Of a stretch of DNA of 64,000 nt, positions 34,030-45,644 are shown in pieces. Every line of letters begins with the position of its first letter. Position 1 is the first letter of the stretch. The stretch is from positions 218,608,419-218,672,418 of the forward strand of contig NC_089822.1 of assembly GCF_035046505.1 (NCBI RefSeq), given 5' to 3'. The translations under genes were made by a program, and so were the position numbers. The notes beneath the pieces were generated by a model. The model worked only from the letters and a program-made list of their open reading frames with translations, made no database searches and was not told the DNA's origin. Origin of the DNA: Tiliqua scincoides (lineage: Eukaryota > Chordata > Lepidosauria > Squamata > Scincidae).

Positions 34030-35894
34030 CAACCTTTTCACTCCTGAGAAAAAGTAAGCCAGGGTTCAACACTTCCATTTCAATCAAGCAAGCCTCCTCC
34101 TCTTTGACAGGATCACACCTGACCCTTTTTCACCCTCCTTCCATTTTGCAAACATTTGGGAGAGGTCTGATTTTTAAAACACCAGGATGTAATCCTCATT
34201 TCCATCTGAAACAAAGTCCAAGGCTGCAATTCAGCACACTGTAACTTCAGAATAATACCCATGGAAAGCAATGGGTCTACTTCTGAGTAAATCAGTTTGC
34301 AACTATGCATAGCTGCGCTTAATCTTGCTCATTCCTTATTGCTTGTGTTTCTGCTGTGAACTGAATTGCACACTCCCAGTTATGTGTTATATGTTTTATG
34401 TTATATATAGAACCTCTTGTTTAACGCACCAAGCACATTAAAAAAGGATTTCATTAATGGTTCTACCAGTATGTTGTTTAGAGTGCACTTACTCTGATAG
34501 TGTTTACAAAAAGTTTGTGAAGGCCAGAATTTAAAAAGTTAATGAATAAAAATGTTTTTTATGATCTTTACTACACAGTTGAATGGACACTCTGGTCAGC
34601 AATGGGCCACATATGCGACAGCCATTGCTGGTCCCTGTTCACCTCCCCATAGCCTCTGAAGCCAAGGGGAGGTGGCTTCCATCACCTCCAGAGACTTTTC
34701 TGAGCCTTGCAGAAACAGCATGCATCAGTGCACTGCCTCTCCAAGTCTCAGACTGCTCATTTTGACCAAAAACATATGACTTCCAGCTTCCTGGGAAACT
34801 GGAAGTTGCATCTTTTTGCCTGAAAGTGAGTCTCATAGAGAATCAGAAAAGCCTCCAGAGAAGAGGGAAGCGAGACTCCCCTTGCCTTTCGAAGGCTTTG
34901 TATAGTGTCAAGCCTCGCTTGATGATGGGGGTGCCGATCCTCATCTCTTGTTGCTAAGTGATGCACAACTGTATTTTTAATAAATAAGAGAATGTACAGT
35001 TCTTAGGTAAGAATTACCTGTAGGTTATTTTTCAGAATCTGGCCTTGGGTAAAATCAGACAAAATTATAGTCAGTCATCCCCTAAGTTTAACTCCTGACT
35101 TATCTGAGGGTCATAGAAAATTCCCTGATTTTAGCACAAAACCTGCCCTCGACATATCTGCGAGATTTATTTATGCTTGAGCGTCTTCTGTGCCTAATTC
35201 TCTCATTCCTCCTTCAGCTTTTTTTTTTTTTAGTTCAGCAGCTTCTGAGATTTAGCCTTTTTTATTTCTTCAAACCCTTCTACAATTGGTTCTCTTGAAA
35301 TTAGACTTTCTCATTGTTTTCTTCAATAGCTTCCACTCGCTCAGTTTTTCCTTTCTTTCATTTTCTTTGAAAGTTCTACATCTTGAAGTGGTGGCTAACA
35401 CCTCCTTTCTTAAATTTCTTACAGTTAATACATTCTTTGATCCTTTTATTGCTGGCTTTTGCTCTCTTTACTGGCTTTTCTTTTTCACATTTTTAGTGGT
35501 CTTCTCTTAGGTCTGGATTTTCTCACATGCTGCTAGATCCTTCTACTGCTTTTAATGTCAATCACTGTCTTCGTTCTATTTTTACCTCCCTGGTCATTCT
35601 TTAATGTTTCTATCAACACTTCTGTCTGTGTCTCAATGTTTCTTCAGGTCCCATTCAAGGCATGGTTCTGTTTTATTCTTTAGTAACCTCATTTGCTCCT
35701 ATGCTCTTCTGTATCACACTATGCTAATTATAGTTGACTTTTTCTCTCTTTGTCCAGTCCTGTATTTTTGGTTTTCTTTTGACCCTTTCTGCCTCAGTAA
35801 CTCATTCCTTACTAGAAGATTAATCTGGACAAAATGGTTTTCCTTTTTTCATTCATGTATCATTTTCTGCTTACAGGTTACATTTTGTGTGGGA
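34030..35894. other. unique DNA with T-rich part, no gene seen
   Basis: A degenerate CAATCCTA-type repeat may lie near 34,220-34,300 (ACTTCTGAGTAAATCAG). 35.2-35.9 kb is strongly T-rich on the + strand, so the 135-codon frame at 35,604-36,011, rich in Phe, Ser and Leu, reflects composition. Confidence 0.4.
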
Positions 35895-35902
35895 CATGGA
35901 AA

Positions 35903-36711
35903 CAGTGGTGTAGCTAATGATCGTGTAGCCCGGTGCCAAGCTCAAAATGATGCCCAGGAAGTGATGTCACAACCAGAAGTGATGTCACACCAAGGTTTTT
36001 TAAAAAAGTGAAAATCAGGAGGGGGCACCCACCTCCTTCCCCCAGCAGCTCAACACCCATTTGCTCTGCCACCTCCTCCAGGCATCTCTCCTCCAAGCAT
36101 TGCTAAAACATTTATCTGCTACCTGGGGTCAAAGAAGATTTTGTAGCCCCCCCACAACAAAATCAGATTTAATTAAATAAATTAATTAAATTTATTAAAA
36201 TAAATAATTTATTTATTTATTTAGAAGTGTGCCCCTTATTGGTCAGAGACACTGTTCTGGGATGAAGAGGGACCATTATTCTCCCCCAGCTAAATATAAG
36301 AGGAACACCACTTGAAAAAGTACCTCTTTACCTAGTTAGCAGGAATAACCGTATTATTAAAAAATGGAAATGAGAGCTGACTCATATTGGTTCCATACTG
36401 TATCATAATAACATCTCATTGGCTCTCAGAACAATCAGTCTCATAGGTCAGTTTTGAGTTAATGAACTCCACTTTTCGTTCATAAGGCAGTTGTGTTTTC
36501 ATTTTCTGGTTAATTGGTCATACCTTTTGATAGAATACAGATATTCCAATGAGGTTTGTTTCATTGCATTATATACAACATGATGGCATTATTCATACAT
36601 ACCAATTTTTTTCACAATTTTGGCCACTAGTGTCAAGCTCAGTTTGTTGCCCCCCTAAACTTGTTGCCCAGTGCAACTGCTACCCTCTGCACCTCCTTAG
36701 CTACGCCACTG
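35903..36711. mobile_element. hAT-type non-autonomous element, family H5
   Basis: 809 bp with ends CAGTGGTGTAGCTAATGATC and CTTAGCTACGCCACTG, imperfect inverted repeats. Flanks CATGGAAA and CATGGAAC agree in 7 of 8. The interior includes a reversed fragment of an L2/SINE head near 36,250-36,335 and AT-rich DNA. No transposase. Confidence 0.8.
36250..36335 (-). repeat. fragment of an L2-related SINE head
   Basis: CTCCCCCAGCTAAATATAAG and AGGAACACCACTTGAAAAAG are the reverse of the start of the repeat seen at 42.43-42.67 and 44.15-44.35 kb. Confidence 0.6.
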
Positions 36712-36719
36712 CATGGAAC

Positions 36720-38088
36720 TTCGCCAAAAGCATCCTCTCCAAGCAAGGCCTCTTTCCTGCAGTAACACAGAAGTGCTGCCTTATCACATGATGGAACAGC
36801 ATCACAACATGACCTTTCTTACCCCTACTCCACATAGTTGGCTTTTGCTAACATGGATAGGAAAAGTCAGATTATCACATAAGCCATGCTGCAAGTAGAT
36901 GGAGGACATTATTACCAGCTTCTCTGTTGCCCACGTAGTGTGTTAATTGGCTTTTATTTCTTCTGTTGCTGATTTTACATAGCACTCATTTGATTATATG
37001 CATGATGTTATGAGTGATCGTGATCCTACCCTGAGGTGGGCAGCTTCTCCGCTGCCGGGGTAGGAAGTCTTGGGGCTGGAGGTTGTCATTCTGGAGAAGA
37101 GAATTCTTTTCTATTCATATTGTTGCAATGCTTATGAATTTCAATAGCTTCTCTCTCTATAGGAGTATAAAAATGACTGGTAGTAGATAACACCTGTGTT
37201 GGTACAGGGTGATAACACCCTGAGCACCTTGGAGGAAGGGCAGTATAGAAATGTGAAAAATGAATAAATAGGTACCAAAAAATCAGAGGCACAAATACAG
37301 GATGGGGGGGGGGGGGAGAGAGAGAGACCTGACTTGAGGACAGTATGTGTGAAAAAGATATATGGGTCTTAGTGAACCACATACTGAACAAAGTAGTGCA
37401 ATGCTGCTGCTGACAAAGTGAATGCAATGTTGGGCTGACATCACCTTTTAGAGATGCTCTAGAGAGGTTTTTCCTGCTTCAAACAGAAGGTTGATGGCCT
37501 TCAGGGCCCCTTCCAACTCGATGAAGCTGTCACTAAGCAGTGCTGTGATTGTCTTTGTTTCACCAAAAAACAAAGGCAGCAAGCAACTATGGACACCATG
37601 CCTGATATACAGATTCAAACATTCATTGAAATACATAAACATGCAAATGAATAAGTATGGAACTATGACGAGAGAACTTGGCACTCAAAAGGTAGGTTTT
37701 AGCCAAATCACAGAATAAACCTTCCCTCCTCTGGTCACTCAAATAAGCATGTTATACCTAATCCCTCAGTGATGCCAGGACAAGACCATGGATGAGATTC
37801 CATGTTAGTAGAAATGTCGTCTTCCTTCAGATGCCTCCCCTCACTAACAGCCTCTCTCTTGTTGCGTTTGTTCTCTAACTACCCTGACTGACTGAGGGAG
37901 CAGGCTCCTTTTATAGAGGCTGGACCTATGCACACGACCCTCTAAAGGCAGAAAAGTCCATTGGCAGCCTCCTTTCCTGCTTTAATCCTTTAACCATTTC
38001 TGGGATGTTTACCCCCTTTTTTCTTTTCTTTATGAGGTGCATTTGTAAATTTAACCCCTATTTCTGAGGTAAAATTTTCTCCTAACCT
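36720..38088. other. unique DNA with one L2 tail fragment, no gene seen
   Basis: At about 37,200-37,277 CCTTGGAGGAAGGGCAGTAT followed by AGAAATG and AATAAATA is an L2-type tail remnant. A G run and (GA)n lie near 37,305-37,325. No exon recognised. Confidence 0.45.
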
Positions 38089-38099
38089 GCTGAAATAAA

Positions 38100-38257
38100 G
38101 TTGGCAACCTTCAGTCTCGAAAGACTATGGTATCGCGCTCTGAACGGTGGTTCTGGAACAGCGTCTAGTGTGGCTGAAAAGGCTGATTCGGGAGTGACAA
38201 TCCCTTCCACACTGGGAGCAAGTGCAGTCTGTCCCTGGTCTGTCTCCCTGGCTATGG
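38100..38257 (-). mobile_element. 3'-only copy of LINE-X with target duplication
   Basis: Reverse complement of the last ~160 bp of the LINE at 20 kb (TTGGCAACCTTCAGTCTCGA at its edge). Perfect 11-bp duplication GCTGAAATAAA at 38,089-38,099 and 38,258-38,268. A true 5'-truncated retrotransposition product. Confidence 0.9.
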
Positions 38258-38298
38258 GCTGAAATAAAACATTTTCATAAAAATCAGAGGCTTTAAGG

Positions 38299-38515
38299 CA
38301 ACCATTTTCAACCACTGTGCCGTGGCACATTGGTGTGCCATGAGTGGTCCACAGGTGTGCCACAGGAATTTGGAGGTGGGTCATTTATTAGTAGGGCCAT
38401 TGGGGGATGTGAGCATCCACTGGCAGCATGGTGTGACTTGTCAATTGTAAAAATCCTGGTGGTGTGCCTTGACAGTTTTAGCAACTTGTCATTGTACCAT
38501 GAGATGAAAAAGGTC
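38299..38515. mobile_element. hAT-type MITE, family H3, copy 2
   Basis: CAACCATTTTCAACCACTGT at the left and ACCATGAGATGAAAAAGGT at the right; the body is close to the copy at 33.8 kb. The extreme right end is lost and no duplication can be read. Confidence 0.8.
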
Positions 38516-38924
38516 AGGTAAATAGGTTTTGGAGGGGATCATCTTTTACTGCTTACTGAGGGGAGTATTTGAGCTTTTAATCTTTTCTCAACAGCAGGAT
38601 ATTACTAAAGACAATGTGGTGCCTTAGAAATGGGATTTACAAAAGAAGCCACTTTCCTGTGCTTATTTACTATGGCTTCATTCTCTCATCAACCTTGGAG
38701 GTGCCATGCATTTTATGGTGGTGACTTCCCAGTTGCTTTCTGTCGGGGAACTGAAAAGTGACAAAAGGTGGGTGCTTTGTCTCTGGGAGCCTTTCCAACA
38801 TCGTACCTTTCGACATAGTCCCAGACTTTACCAGGGAAATATCTGTACAGCCGGTTCACGCATGAGATACACTATTCTGTGGTTATGATTTAAGGGTACT
38901 TAAATAGAATAGGATGTAAAGATA
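38516..38924. other. unique DNA, no gene seen
   Basis: Nothing recognisable. Confidence 0.4.
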
Positions 38925-39394
38925 CTTTGGGACATACAAAATTATGCAGGGAATTGATAGAGTGGATACAGGGATGTTCTTTTCCCTCCTACAAAACACC
39001 AGAACCAGGGAACATCCACTAAAATTGAGTGCTGGGAGAGTTAGAACAGACAAAAGAAAATAGTTCTTTACCCAGCAGGTAAACTGTGAAACTCCTTGCC
39101 ACATGATCTGGTGATGGCATGCGCCTAGACGCCTTTAAAAGGGACTGGACAGATTTCTAGAGGAAAAGTCCATCGCACATTACAAGCCATGATGGGCATG
39201 TGCAACTTCCGGTTTTAGAAGTAGGTTACCTCAGAATACCAAGTGCAAGGGAGTGGCAACAACGTGCAGATCTCTTGTTGTCTTGTGGTGCTCCCTGAAG
39301 TATCTGGTGGGCCACTGTGAGATTCAGGAAGCTGGATTACATAGACCTTTGGCTTGTTCCAGCGGGACTCTTCTTATGTTCTCATGTTCTTATG
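38925..39394 (+). mobile_element. CR1 LINE 3' fragment
   Basis: GACATACAAAATTATGCAGG at the start through TTTAAAAGGGACTGGACAG to CTTCTTATGTTCTCATGTTC. About 470 bp, 5'-truncated, coding part broken. Confidence 0.85.
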
Positions 39395-39410
39395 ATATTA
39401 TTCTTATCAT

Positions 39411-39411
39411 A

Positions 39412-39504
<93 letters not shown>

Positions 39505-39919
39505 CTCCTCGGTATTTATACACTGCGTTTCTGGTCATCGGATTACTCCTCTGACTTTATTCAAGGCGGTGTACCTAGGTAGGCGTTTCTAAATCCTTCA
39601 AGGGGATTTTTACAATCATGAAGGTTCTCTCTTTTAAGAACCAACATTTCAGAATGGATCTTCCTGGTTTGGTCTCATTTCTGGCCTCCAGTTCTCCCAC
39701 ACAGGCTGACAAGCAGCTCCATCTCTCACATGGAGGGCAGCCAAGACGCTTCTTGCTCACACGAAGAGCAGGTGGAATCACTCAGCTGGGCTTGTCAGCT
39801 ACTTCAAGGTCTAGCCATTCTCAGTCGTTCAGGGAGCTGCTGGTGTCCTCGAACTGGTGACCTTCTGATGTTATCTTTGGGCTAACGGAGGCTCTACCCT
39901 CTAGACCAGACTTCCTGCT
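39411..39919 (-). mobile_element. tRNA-headed SINE, copy D, with compound microsatellite
   Basis: Starts with about 13 ATT units and about 17 ACA units, then GGTATTTATACACTGCGTTT, TTCAAGGCGGTGTACCTAGG and at the far end ACCCTCTAGACCAGACTTCC, the reversed tRNA-like head. It sits against the CR1 tail that ends at 39,394. Confidence 0.8.
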
Positions 39920-40014
39920 CTTTTGTTCATTTTGTTTTCTTTCTACCATGAGAGTGCTTTTTGTTTTTTTAACCTTGTCTTGGTCATTGTCAGTTTTCCC
40001 ATTCTGGTCATAGA

Positions 40015-40765
40015 ATCATAAAATTATAGAGTTGGAAGTTACTTACAAGGTCATCTAGTCGATCTCCCTGCCTGTTACAGGAAATCTTCTTAGAATGAGG
40101 GTCCCCAGACCCTGGTCCATGGGCCAGATATAGCTAGCAGCAAGCCTCCATCCAGCCCACAACAAGCCTCCAATCCTTGGCAAGCCTCTGGCCCTCCAGA
40201 AGCTCCCAGGACCCTGTAATCCTTCAGAGGTGAGGGAAGCTCTGCTTTATTCATTCATTTATTCATTCATCTAAGTTCCATCTCTGATATATTTATTTAT
40301 TCAAATTTATTTTTCCCTCGACACTACCAGACATAAGATGTGGTCCTCCAGCCAAAACGTTTGAACTCCTGTCCTAAAGCATCTCCAACTGGTTCCTATC
40401 AAGCCTCTGCTTGGAGATCTCCAGTTCTGGAGAATCCACCCCTCTCAACAATCTGCTGAATCACCCTTACCATTAAAAATTTCTTCCTGATATCCAACTG
40501 GAATCTCCTGGCTTGCAGTTCATACCCATTTGATCTCGTTCTACTCCCAGAGACAGTTGAAAACAAACTCTAGTTTTTTCATACTGTATGTGCTCATCAG
40601 TTTAAGTGGAAAGCTCTTACAGTTAGGAAATTCCCCAATGTAGTTTCAATCCATTATTTCTAGTCCTGCCCGCAGGAGTCACAGAGAGTACATCTCCCCT
40701 ATTTCTATGTGACAGCCCTTCAAATACTTAATGATGCCCGTTATGTTCTTAGGTGTACAACTTAG
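40015..40765 (-). mobile_element. old CR1 LINE 3' fragment, split
   Basis: Begins AATCATAAAATTATAGAGTT, the reverse of the CR1 end seen at 19.6 kb, and continues with ATTTCTTCCTGATATCCAAC and GACAGCCCTTCAAATACTTA. Interrupted at 40,096-40,371 by a hAT-like element. Strongly diverged. Confidence 0.75.
40096..40371. mobile_element. hAT-like element inside old CR1
   Basis: Left GAGGGTCCCCAGACCCTGGT, right AAAACGTTTGAACTCCTG, with CCATGGGCCAG near the left. The flanks TCTTAGAA/TCCTAAAG are alike in about 5 of 8 positions, and the CR1 resumes across it. Confidence 0.55.
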
Positions 40766-40925
40766 TGCTAATACTATTTACTTGGACATAAGCTTCTTCC
40801 CAATTATGGATGCATAAGATTGAAGCCTTAACTGAACACAAGTTTGTATCAGATGATTCCTATCCCCCCCAAACCCTTACAAAATAACAACAGAATTCTA
40901 AAAAAGGAAAGTATCTGCCAACAAA

Positions 40926-41105
40926 GGGAGCAATCCTAACGAACTTTCCAGCACTGACTTAGCCACAATGCAGCCCCCAAGTTAAGGTAACAAACATGTC
41001 CTTAACTTGACGAGGCCCCCTTCACTATCTCCCCACTGCAGGATGCAGTGCACACCACTCTAGTACAGCTATGTCAGTGCTGGAAAGTTGGTTAGGATTG
41101 TGCCC
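40926..41105. mobile_element. MITE related to the 11.1-kb hairpin element
   Basis: 180 bp with about 36-bp inverted ends: GAGCAATCCTAACGAACTTT at the left and GAAAGTTGGTTAGGATTGTG at the right, with CCAGCACTGACTTA / ATGTCAGTGCTGG inside. A LINE-X 3' piece is inserted right at its right border. Confidence 0.75.
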
Positions 41106-41111
41106 ATAACT

Positions 41112-41304
41112 TGTATTGTATTGGCAACCTTCAGTCTCGAAAGACTATGGTATCGCGCTCTGAAAGGTGGTTCTGGCACAGCGTCTAGTGTGGCTGAAAA
41201 GGCCAATCCGGGAGTGACAATCCCTTCCACACCGGGAGCAAGTGCAGTCTGTCCCTGGTCTGTCTCCCTGGCTATGGGCCTTCCTTCTTTGCCTCTTAGC
41301 CTCA
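41112..41304 (-). mobile_element. 3'-only copy of LINE-X with target duplication
   Basis: Reverse of the last ~185 bp of the LINE at 20 kb, with a short TATTG repeat as its tail. Ten-base duplication GCCCATAACT at 41,102-41,111 and 41,305-41,314. Confidence 0.85.
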
Positions 41305-41314
41305 GCCCATAACT

Positions 41315-41964
41315 ACTTATCAAATATAATGTGCTACTTCTGAGAATTATTTCAGTAAAATAACATGTATTTGTCCTGAATATATAATTCTGCTTTTTCA
41401 AAGGCCAACAATCTGTTATTAATAAAGCAAGGGTACACTATTACTTTTTTGCTTAATATTTTTAATTAAAACATTTTTTTTACTGGCCTGGATTTCTTTT
41501 ACCACAGGACAGAAGCTTGGCATGAGAAACCAAAAGAAACAAGAGGACAAGGCTAAAATAAATTAAGCAGTAACATTTTGGTGGGCAAAAGCATATGTAA
41601 TAAGTTATTCAACATGATAGGTTAAATGTTCCTTTAGTGTCATATTTTCTGAAAAGTAAAAGATTTTTCTATCTGGCAAAGTAAAAAGCTGTTCATGCTC
41701 AACTGGTTTCATTTACTGAAGCACAGTTTATGAGTTTTAAGTGTTCAACTTTTAATGAATATACTTGCCCTCTTGAGACAGGCATAATGTATGTGCTACT
41801 CAGTGTCCTTTGAAGAAATAATACGAGGCAGAGAAAATATTTTGCAAAACCTGTTCTTTGGCTATTTTCACTTACCCATGGGAACGAGTACTCTCAACGC
41901 TTTACTTGGTGATACGTGCCTTTAATTAAAAATTAACAAACAGAAATTATATCCTTGATTAATA
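41315..41964. other. unique AT-rich DNA, no gene seen
   Basis: Nothing recognisable. Confidence 0.4.
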
Positions 41965-41972
41965 AAGTAGCA

Positions 41973-42400
41973 CAGAAGTTCTCAAACTTTTTAGCACGGG
42001 GCCCACTTTTTAGAATGAAGACACCCAACAGAAGTGATGCCATTAACCTGGAAGTGATGTCATGGCTGGAAGTGTCATCATAATTTAGTCTTCAAACCTA
42101 AGCCGTGATCAGCCAAAGTTCCCATGATACAGTGTGCTTGTGCTGTTATTTTGTATAGCTCAAATTCAAACATTCCAACTCGAAAGTCAAAGCAGAATGC
42201 AGACTCGGATTCTTCTCCAACCACACAGTTCTCCCCCCTTTCCAGCTTCCCAACTTCCCACCTATTCAGGGCAACTGGGAGCCCATTCTGCCCAACAGCT
42301 CTGTATTTTCAATGACGGCTAAGCTAAGTGTTAGGCAACCCACGTGAAACTGGTTCACAATCCACCTAGTGGGTTCGGACTCATAGTTTGAGAACTGCTG
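41973..42400. mobile_element. hAT-like MITE
   Basis: Ends CAGAAGTTCTCAAACTTTTT and TCATAGTTTGAGAACTGCTG. The flanks AAGTAGCA/GGGTAGAA match in 5 of 8. Its left end with CCCACTTTTTAGAATGA also occurs, reversed, inside both copies of the composite element at 48.1-48.2 and 51.5-51.6 kb. Confidence 0.65.
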
Positions 42401-42424
42401 GGGTAGAAAATAAGGTTATATTTA

Positions 42425-42672
42425 TACTAGGCAAAGTGGTACCTTTTAAAATGGCATCCTCTTATATTTAACAGGGTGAGAGTAACTGTCCCTCTTCACC
42501 CCAATGTGGCGTGTTTTCCAGTGGTTGGTGCAGGTGTCTCCTCTGCCTTTTTTTCTTTTTTTAAAAGATTGTAAGCCCTTTGGGGACAGGGAACCATTTA
42601 TTGATTTATTGTGTTAAGTAAACCACTTTGTGAACTACTTTTTGTTGAAAAGTGGTCTATAAATACTTAATA
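42425..42672 (+). repeat. L2-related SINE or LINE 3' region
   Basis: AGTGGTACCTTTTAAAATGG, GAGAGTAACTGTCCCTC, GATTGTAAGCCCTTTGGGGA and CTATAAATACTTAATAA: an older reptile repeat with an L2-like 3' end. A second copy follows at 44.15 kb. Confidence 0.65.
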
Positions 42673-42704
42673 ACAATATGTTATATTTGTAGAAGTGGTT
42701 ATGG

Positions 42705-43610
42705 GAAAGAGATATTGGAGTCATGGTGGCTAGCTCAATGAAAATTTCAATCTAGAATGGACAGCAGAGAAGGTGGCAAATTCTATGCTAGGGGTCATTT
42801 TTTTAACTTTATTAAAGAATAAAAATAATACAATAATAAGATCTTAATGCTGCAATAATAAAGGGGAGAAAGAGAAGAAAAGAGGAAAAAGAAAAAAAGA
42901 TGCATACTGAATACAGAAACACTCTTATATAGCAGAAACCAATAATTTGAAATATTTAAATAATAAAGATCCCAGTCCTATTCCAATGTGTATCCTATGC
43001 GTGTCTACTCAGAAGTCAGTCCCATTATAGTCAATGGGGCTTACTCCCAGGAAAGTGTGGATAGGATTATAGCCAAACTTTTATAGCTGAATATTTTTTA
43101 AAAAAAGGTTAGTGGCCATCACCATACTTGGGCCACCAATTCCACAAACTAATTGTACATGTGCACCTCTTGTATCCATCCTAAATCTCCCACAAAGTTT
43201 CATTGGATGGCCCCTGGTTCTAGTATTTTGTGTGAGAGAGAAAAACCTTATGTCTTTCCCTCTTGCCAAAACATGCATAAAGTCTCAATCAGAGGCAGTC
43301 CTGAGTTTTTTTCTGCCTGGTGGCCCAAAGGTATGGTGATGGCCTCTTAACTGAATGACTTTAAAAGAGCATTGGACAAATTTATGGAGGACAGCCTACT
43401 GATGACTACTAGTCATGATGGCTATGTACTATCTCCAGGTTCAGGGGCAGAGTGCCTCTGAATATCAGTTGCAAGGAAACTATGGAAGGAGAAAAATATG
43501 CCTCTCTCCAGTATATGGACTTCCCAGAGGCAGCTAATGATCCGCTGTGGAAATGGGATGCTGGAGTACATGGGTCTTTGGCCTGGTTCAGCAGCCTGGT
43601 TTTTGGGTCT
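42705..43610 (+). mobile_element. mosaic of old CR1 fragments
   Basis: CR1 words on + (GATATTGGAGTCATGGTGGC near 42,713; AAAAGAGCATTGGACAAATT near 43,362) are separated by A-rich DNA, a CAATCCTA MITE (42,970-43,077) and an inverted CR1 piece (43,125-43,283, TCTCCCACAAAGTTTCATTG). The inversion points to at least two insertions or a rearrangement. Confidence 0.6.
42970..43077. repeat. CAATCCTA-type palindromic MITE
   Basis: TCCCAGTCCTATTCCAATGT at the left, GTCTACTCAGAAGTCAGTCC and GGCTTACTCCCAGGAAAGTG in the middle, GGATAGGATTATAGCC at the right. Confidence 0.75.
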
Positions 43611-43626
43611 CTAGGCTGGGGTGAGG

Positions 43627-43960
43627 AACATAAGAAGAGCCCCACTGGATCAGGTCAAAGACCCATTGAGTCAGCTTCTAATACTCATAGTAGCCCACCA
43701 GTTTCCTCAGAGAGCCAACAAGGCAACAAGATACTTGCATTCTGTATTCCCCTGCATCTGGCATTCAGAGATAGCCTGCATCTAGAATCTGGAGGTTGCA
43801 TATACCCATCATGGCTTGTCCTGTTTTGGACTTTTCCTCCATAAATCTATCTAATCTCCTTTTAAAAGCATCTGGGCCAGGTGCCATCACCACATTCTGT
43901 GGCAAGGAGTTTGATTAATTGCACAAGTAAATATTTTCTTTTGTCTGTCACTCCGTTCTG
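43627..43960 (-). mobile_element. CR1 LINE 3' fragment
   Basis: GGAACATAAGAAGAGCCCCA at its edge is the reversed CR1 3' end, then CTGCATCTGGCATTCAGAGA and TTTTCCTCCATAAATCTATC. Confidence 0.75.
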
Positions 43961-43974
43961 AGTGACTTGGGCAG

Positions 43975-44150
43975 TGCAATCCTAACTTGCTCTGGAATGG
44001 GGAGGCTGGCAGGCCTGCCCATATCCAGCAGAAGTTTGGGGCTGAAAGTGGCTCAACCCAGGGCATGGGGAATTGCTTTCCCTTAACCTGGGGAGAGCCG
44101 CTGCAGCCCCAATGGGTCTACTCCTGCTAATTGGGTAAGAGGCACTTTTC
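43975..44150. repeat. repeat with CAATCCTAACTTGC end, copy 2
   Basis: GTGCAATCCTAACTTGCTCT and AGAAGTTTGGGGCTGAAAGT match the repeat at 7.87 kb. Boundaries are not resolved. Confidence 0.5.
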
Positions 44151-44352
44151 AAGTGGGTGCTCCTTTTTTTAGCAGGGGGAGAGTAACTGGCCCACCTCAC
44201 CCCAGCACTGTCTATTCTAGTGGCTGTCTGCTGGTATTCCTTGGCATCTTTTAGATTGTGAGTCCTTTTGGGACAGGGAGCCATTTAGTTATTTGATTTT
44301 TATCTGTAAACCTCTTTGTGAACTTTTAGTTGAAAAGCAGTATATAAATACT

Positions 44353-44410
<58 letters not shown>
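44150..44410 (+). repeat. L2-related SINE or LINE 3' region with (TAA)n
   Basis: GAGAGTAACTGGCCCACCTC, TTTAGATTGTGAGTCCTTTT, TTGAAAAGCAGTATATAAAT and then about 18 TAA units. Confidence 0.7.
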
Positions 44411-44412
<2 letters not shown>

Positions 44413-45640
44413 CGGATCTGCACCACCTAAAGAGGTGGTGCCACTTCTGGTCTCCCTTCTGCTGCAGCATGTCTTCTTCTTATGCCACTCCAGTAGCAGT
44501 AGGGAGCTGCAGGTCCTTCAGGAGGAGGCAGCCATGCAAGAAGGACACAAACTACTTTGCCACACTTGTCTGTTGTGCAACTTTGGAAACCCTTCCAGAG
44601 ACACAGGGCTGTTGTTTGATCATAGGAAACAAGAGCGAAGATGTCTCCCCTTCTTTGAAGTGGCTGTGTAAATAAGGGTCTTTTGCAGAGTACTGGAGTT
44701 CCTCACCTCCATTATATTCTACAGGGTGATGATCTTGTCAAAGGTATACTGATACCCTGTAATGTTGCTAGACAGAACACAGTTTGCGCAATCTAATCCT
44801 ACAGCCAACAAAGAAAGAACATGAAACCAGCCAAAGGAAGGATATGAGGAGCAAGAGAGAAAGCGTGAAGGCTAAAATAAACAAAAAAACAGCTAATGGA
44901 ACAGTGCAAGCTGCAGGGCAGAACTGACGAAGAATGACATGGTTGACAGCTGGCTTAGTGAGGGAGGGAAGGAAAGGGAGAGATTCTCTGTTGAATATGG
45001 GGTTACCTTGAAGCAGGAGCAAAAACAGGCATCAGCCTCACATATTTAAGGGAACTTTCATGTGAGGTGAAAGGGAAGCCAAAAGAAGAATAGGCAGACT
45101 GTCTGATAGGGGACACTAAGCAAAGACAAGACTGGCTTGCAATGCAGTAAGCTTCCTTTCATGCATTAATTTACTCATACTCTCAGGAAGAGGGGAAGAC
45201 ATTGATGCATTTATTTCTTGTTTACAGTTTGATCTTGAAGATGTCTAGCAATTTTACCCACATCAGCTGCTGCCAGCAGCAGCAGCCTGAACCTTGCGCG
45301 GATGTAGCATCAGTTCTGAAAATGCAAGGACTAGATAAGATTGGGTCATTGGTAAAATGACACATTTTTATATGCATGTCTCCACACCTATCATCAGACA
45401 ATGCCATTCAGTGAAGGATTCAGCTGTATAGGTCGAGCCATATGATCTATTGATCCAACTGCTGGAAATAAACACCTTTATGGAAATAAACACCCAATCC
45501 TGTCCCAGGCCAGCACCAGTCTCTGGCATGCTGCCCAGGAGATGGTCTTTGCAAATGTGCTGTAAGGCACATCACTGCAGCCAGTAGAAGGGAGATGCTA
45601 GCCCTCCGCACTGGTTGAATGACTAACAGGAGCCAGCAGC
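44411..45640. other. unique DNA, no gene seen
   Basis: Nothing coding. A CCCAATCCTGTCCC word near 45,493 may be one end of a degenerate CAATCCTA-type repeat. Confidence 0.4.
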
Positions 45641-45644
45641 AGTA

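Noticed and set aside
33615-35175. One large transposon between 33.6 and 35.2 kb
   Set aside because: Only weak inverse similarity between the supposed ends; no duplication and no body match.
35604-36011. Membrane protein in T-rich DNA
   Set aside because: Phe/Leu/Ser richness follows from the T-rich strand; the frame runs into a hAT element.
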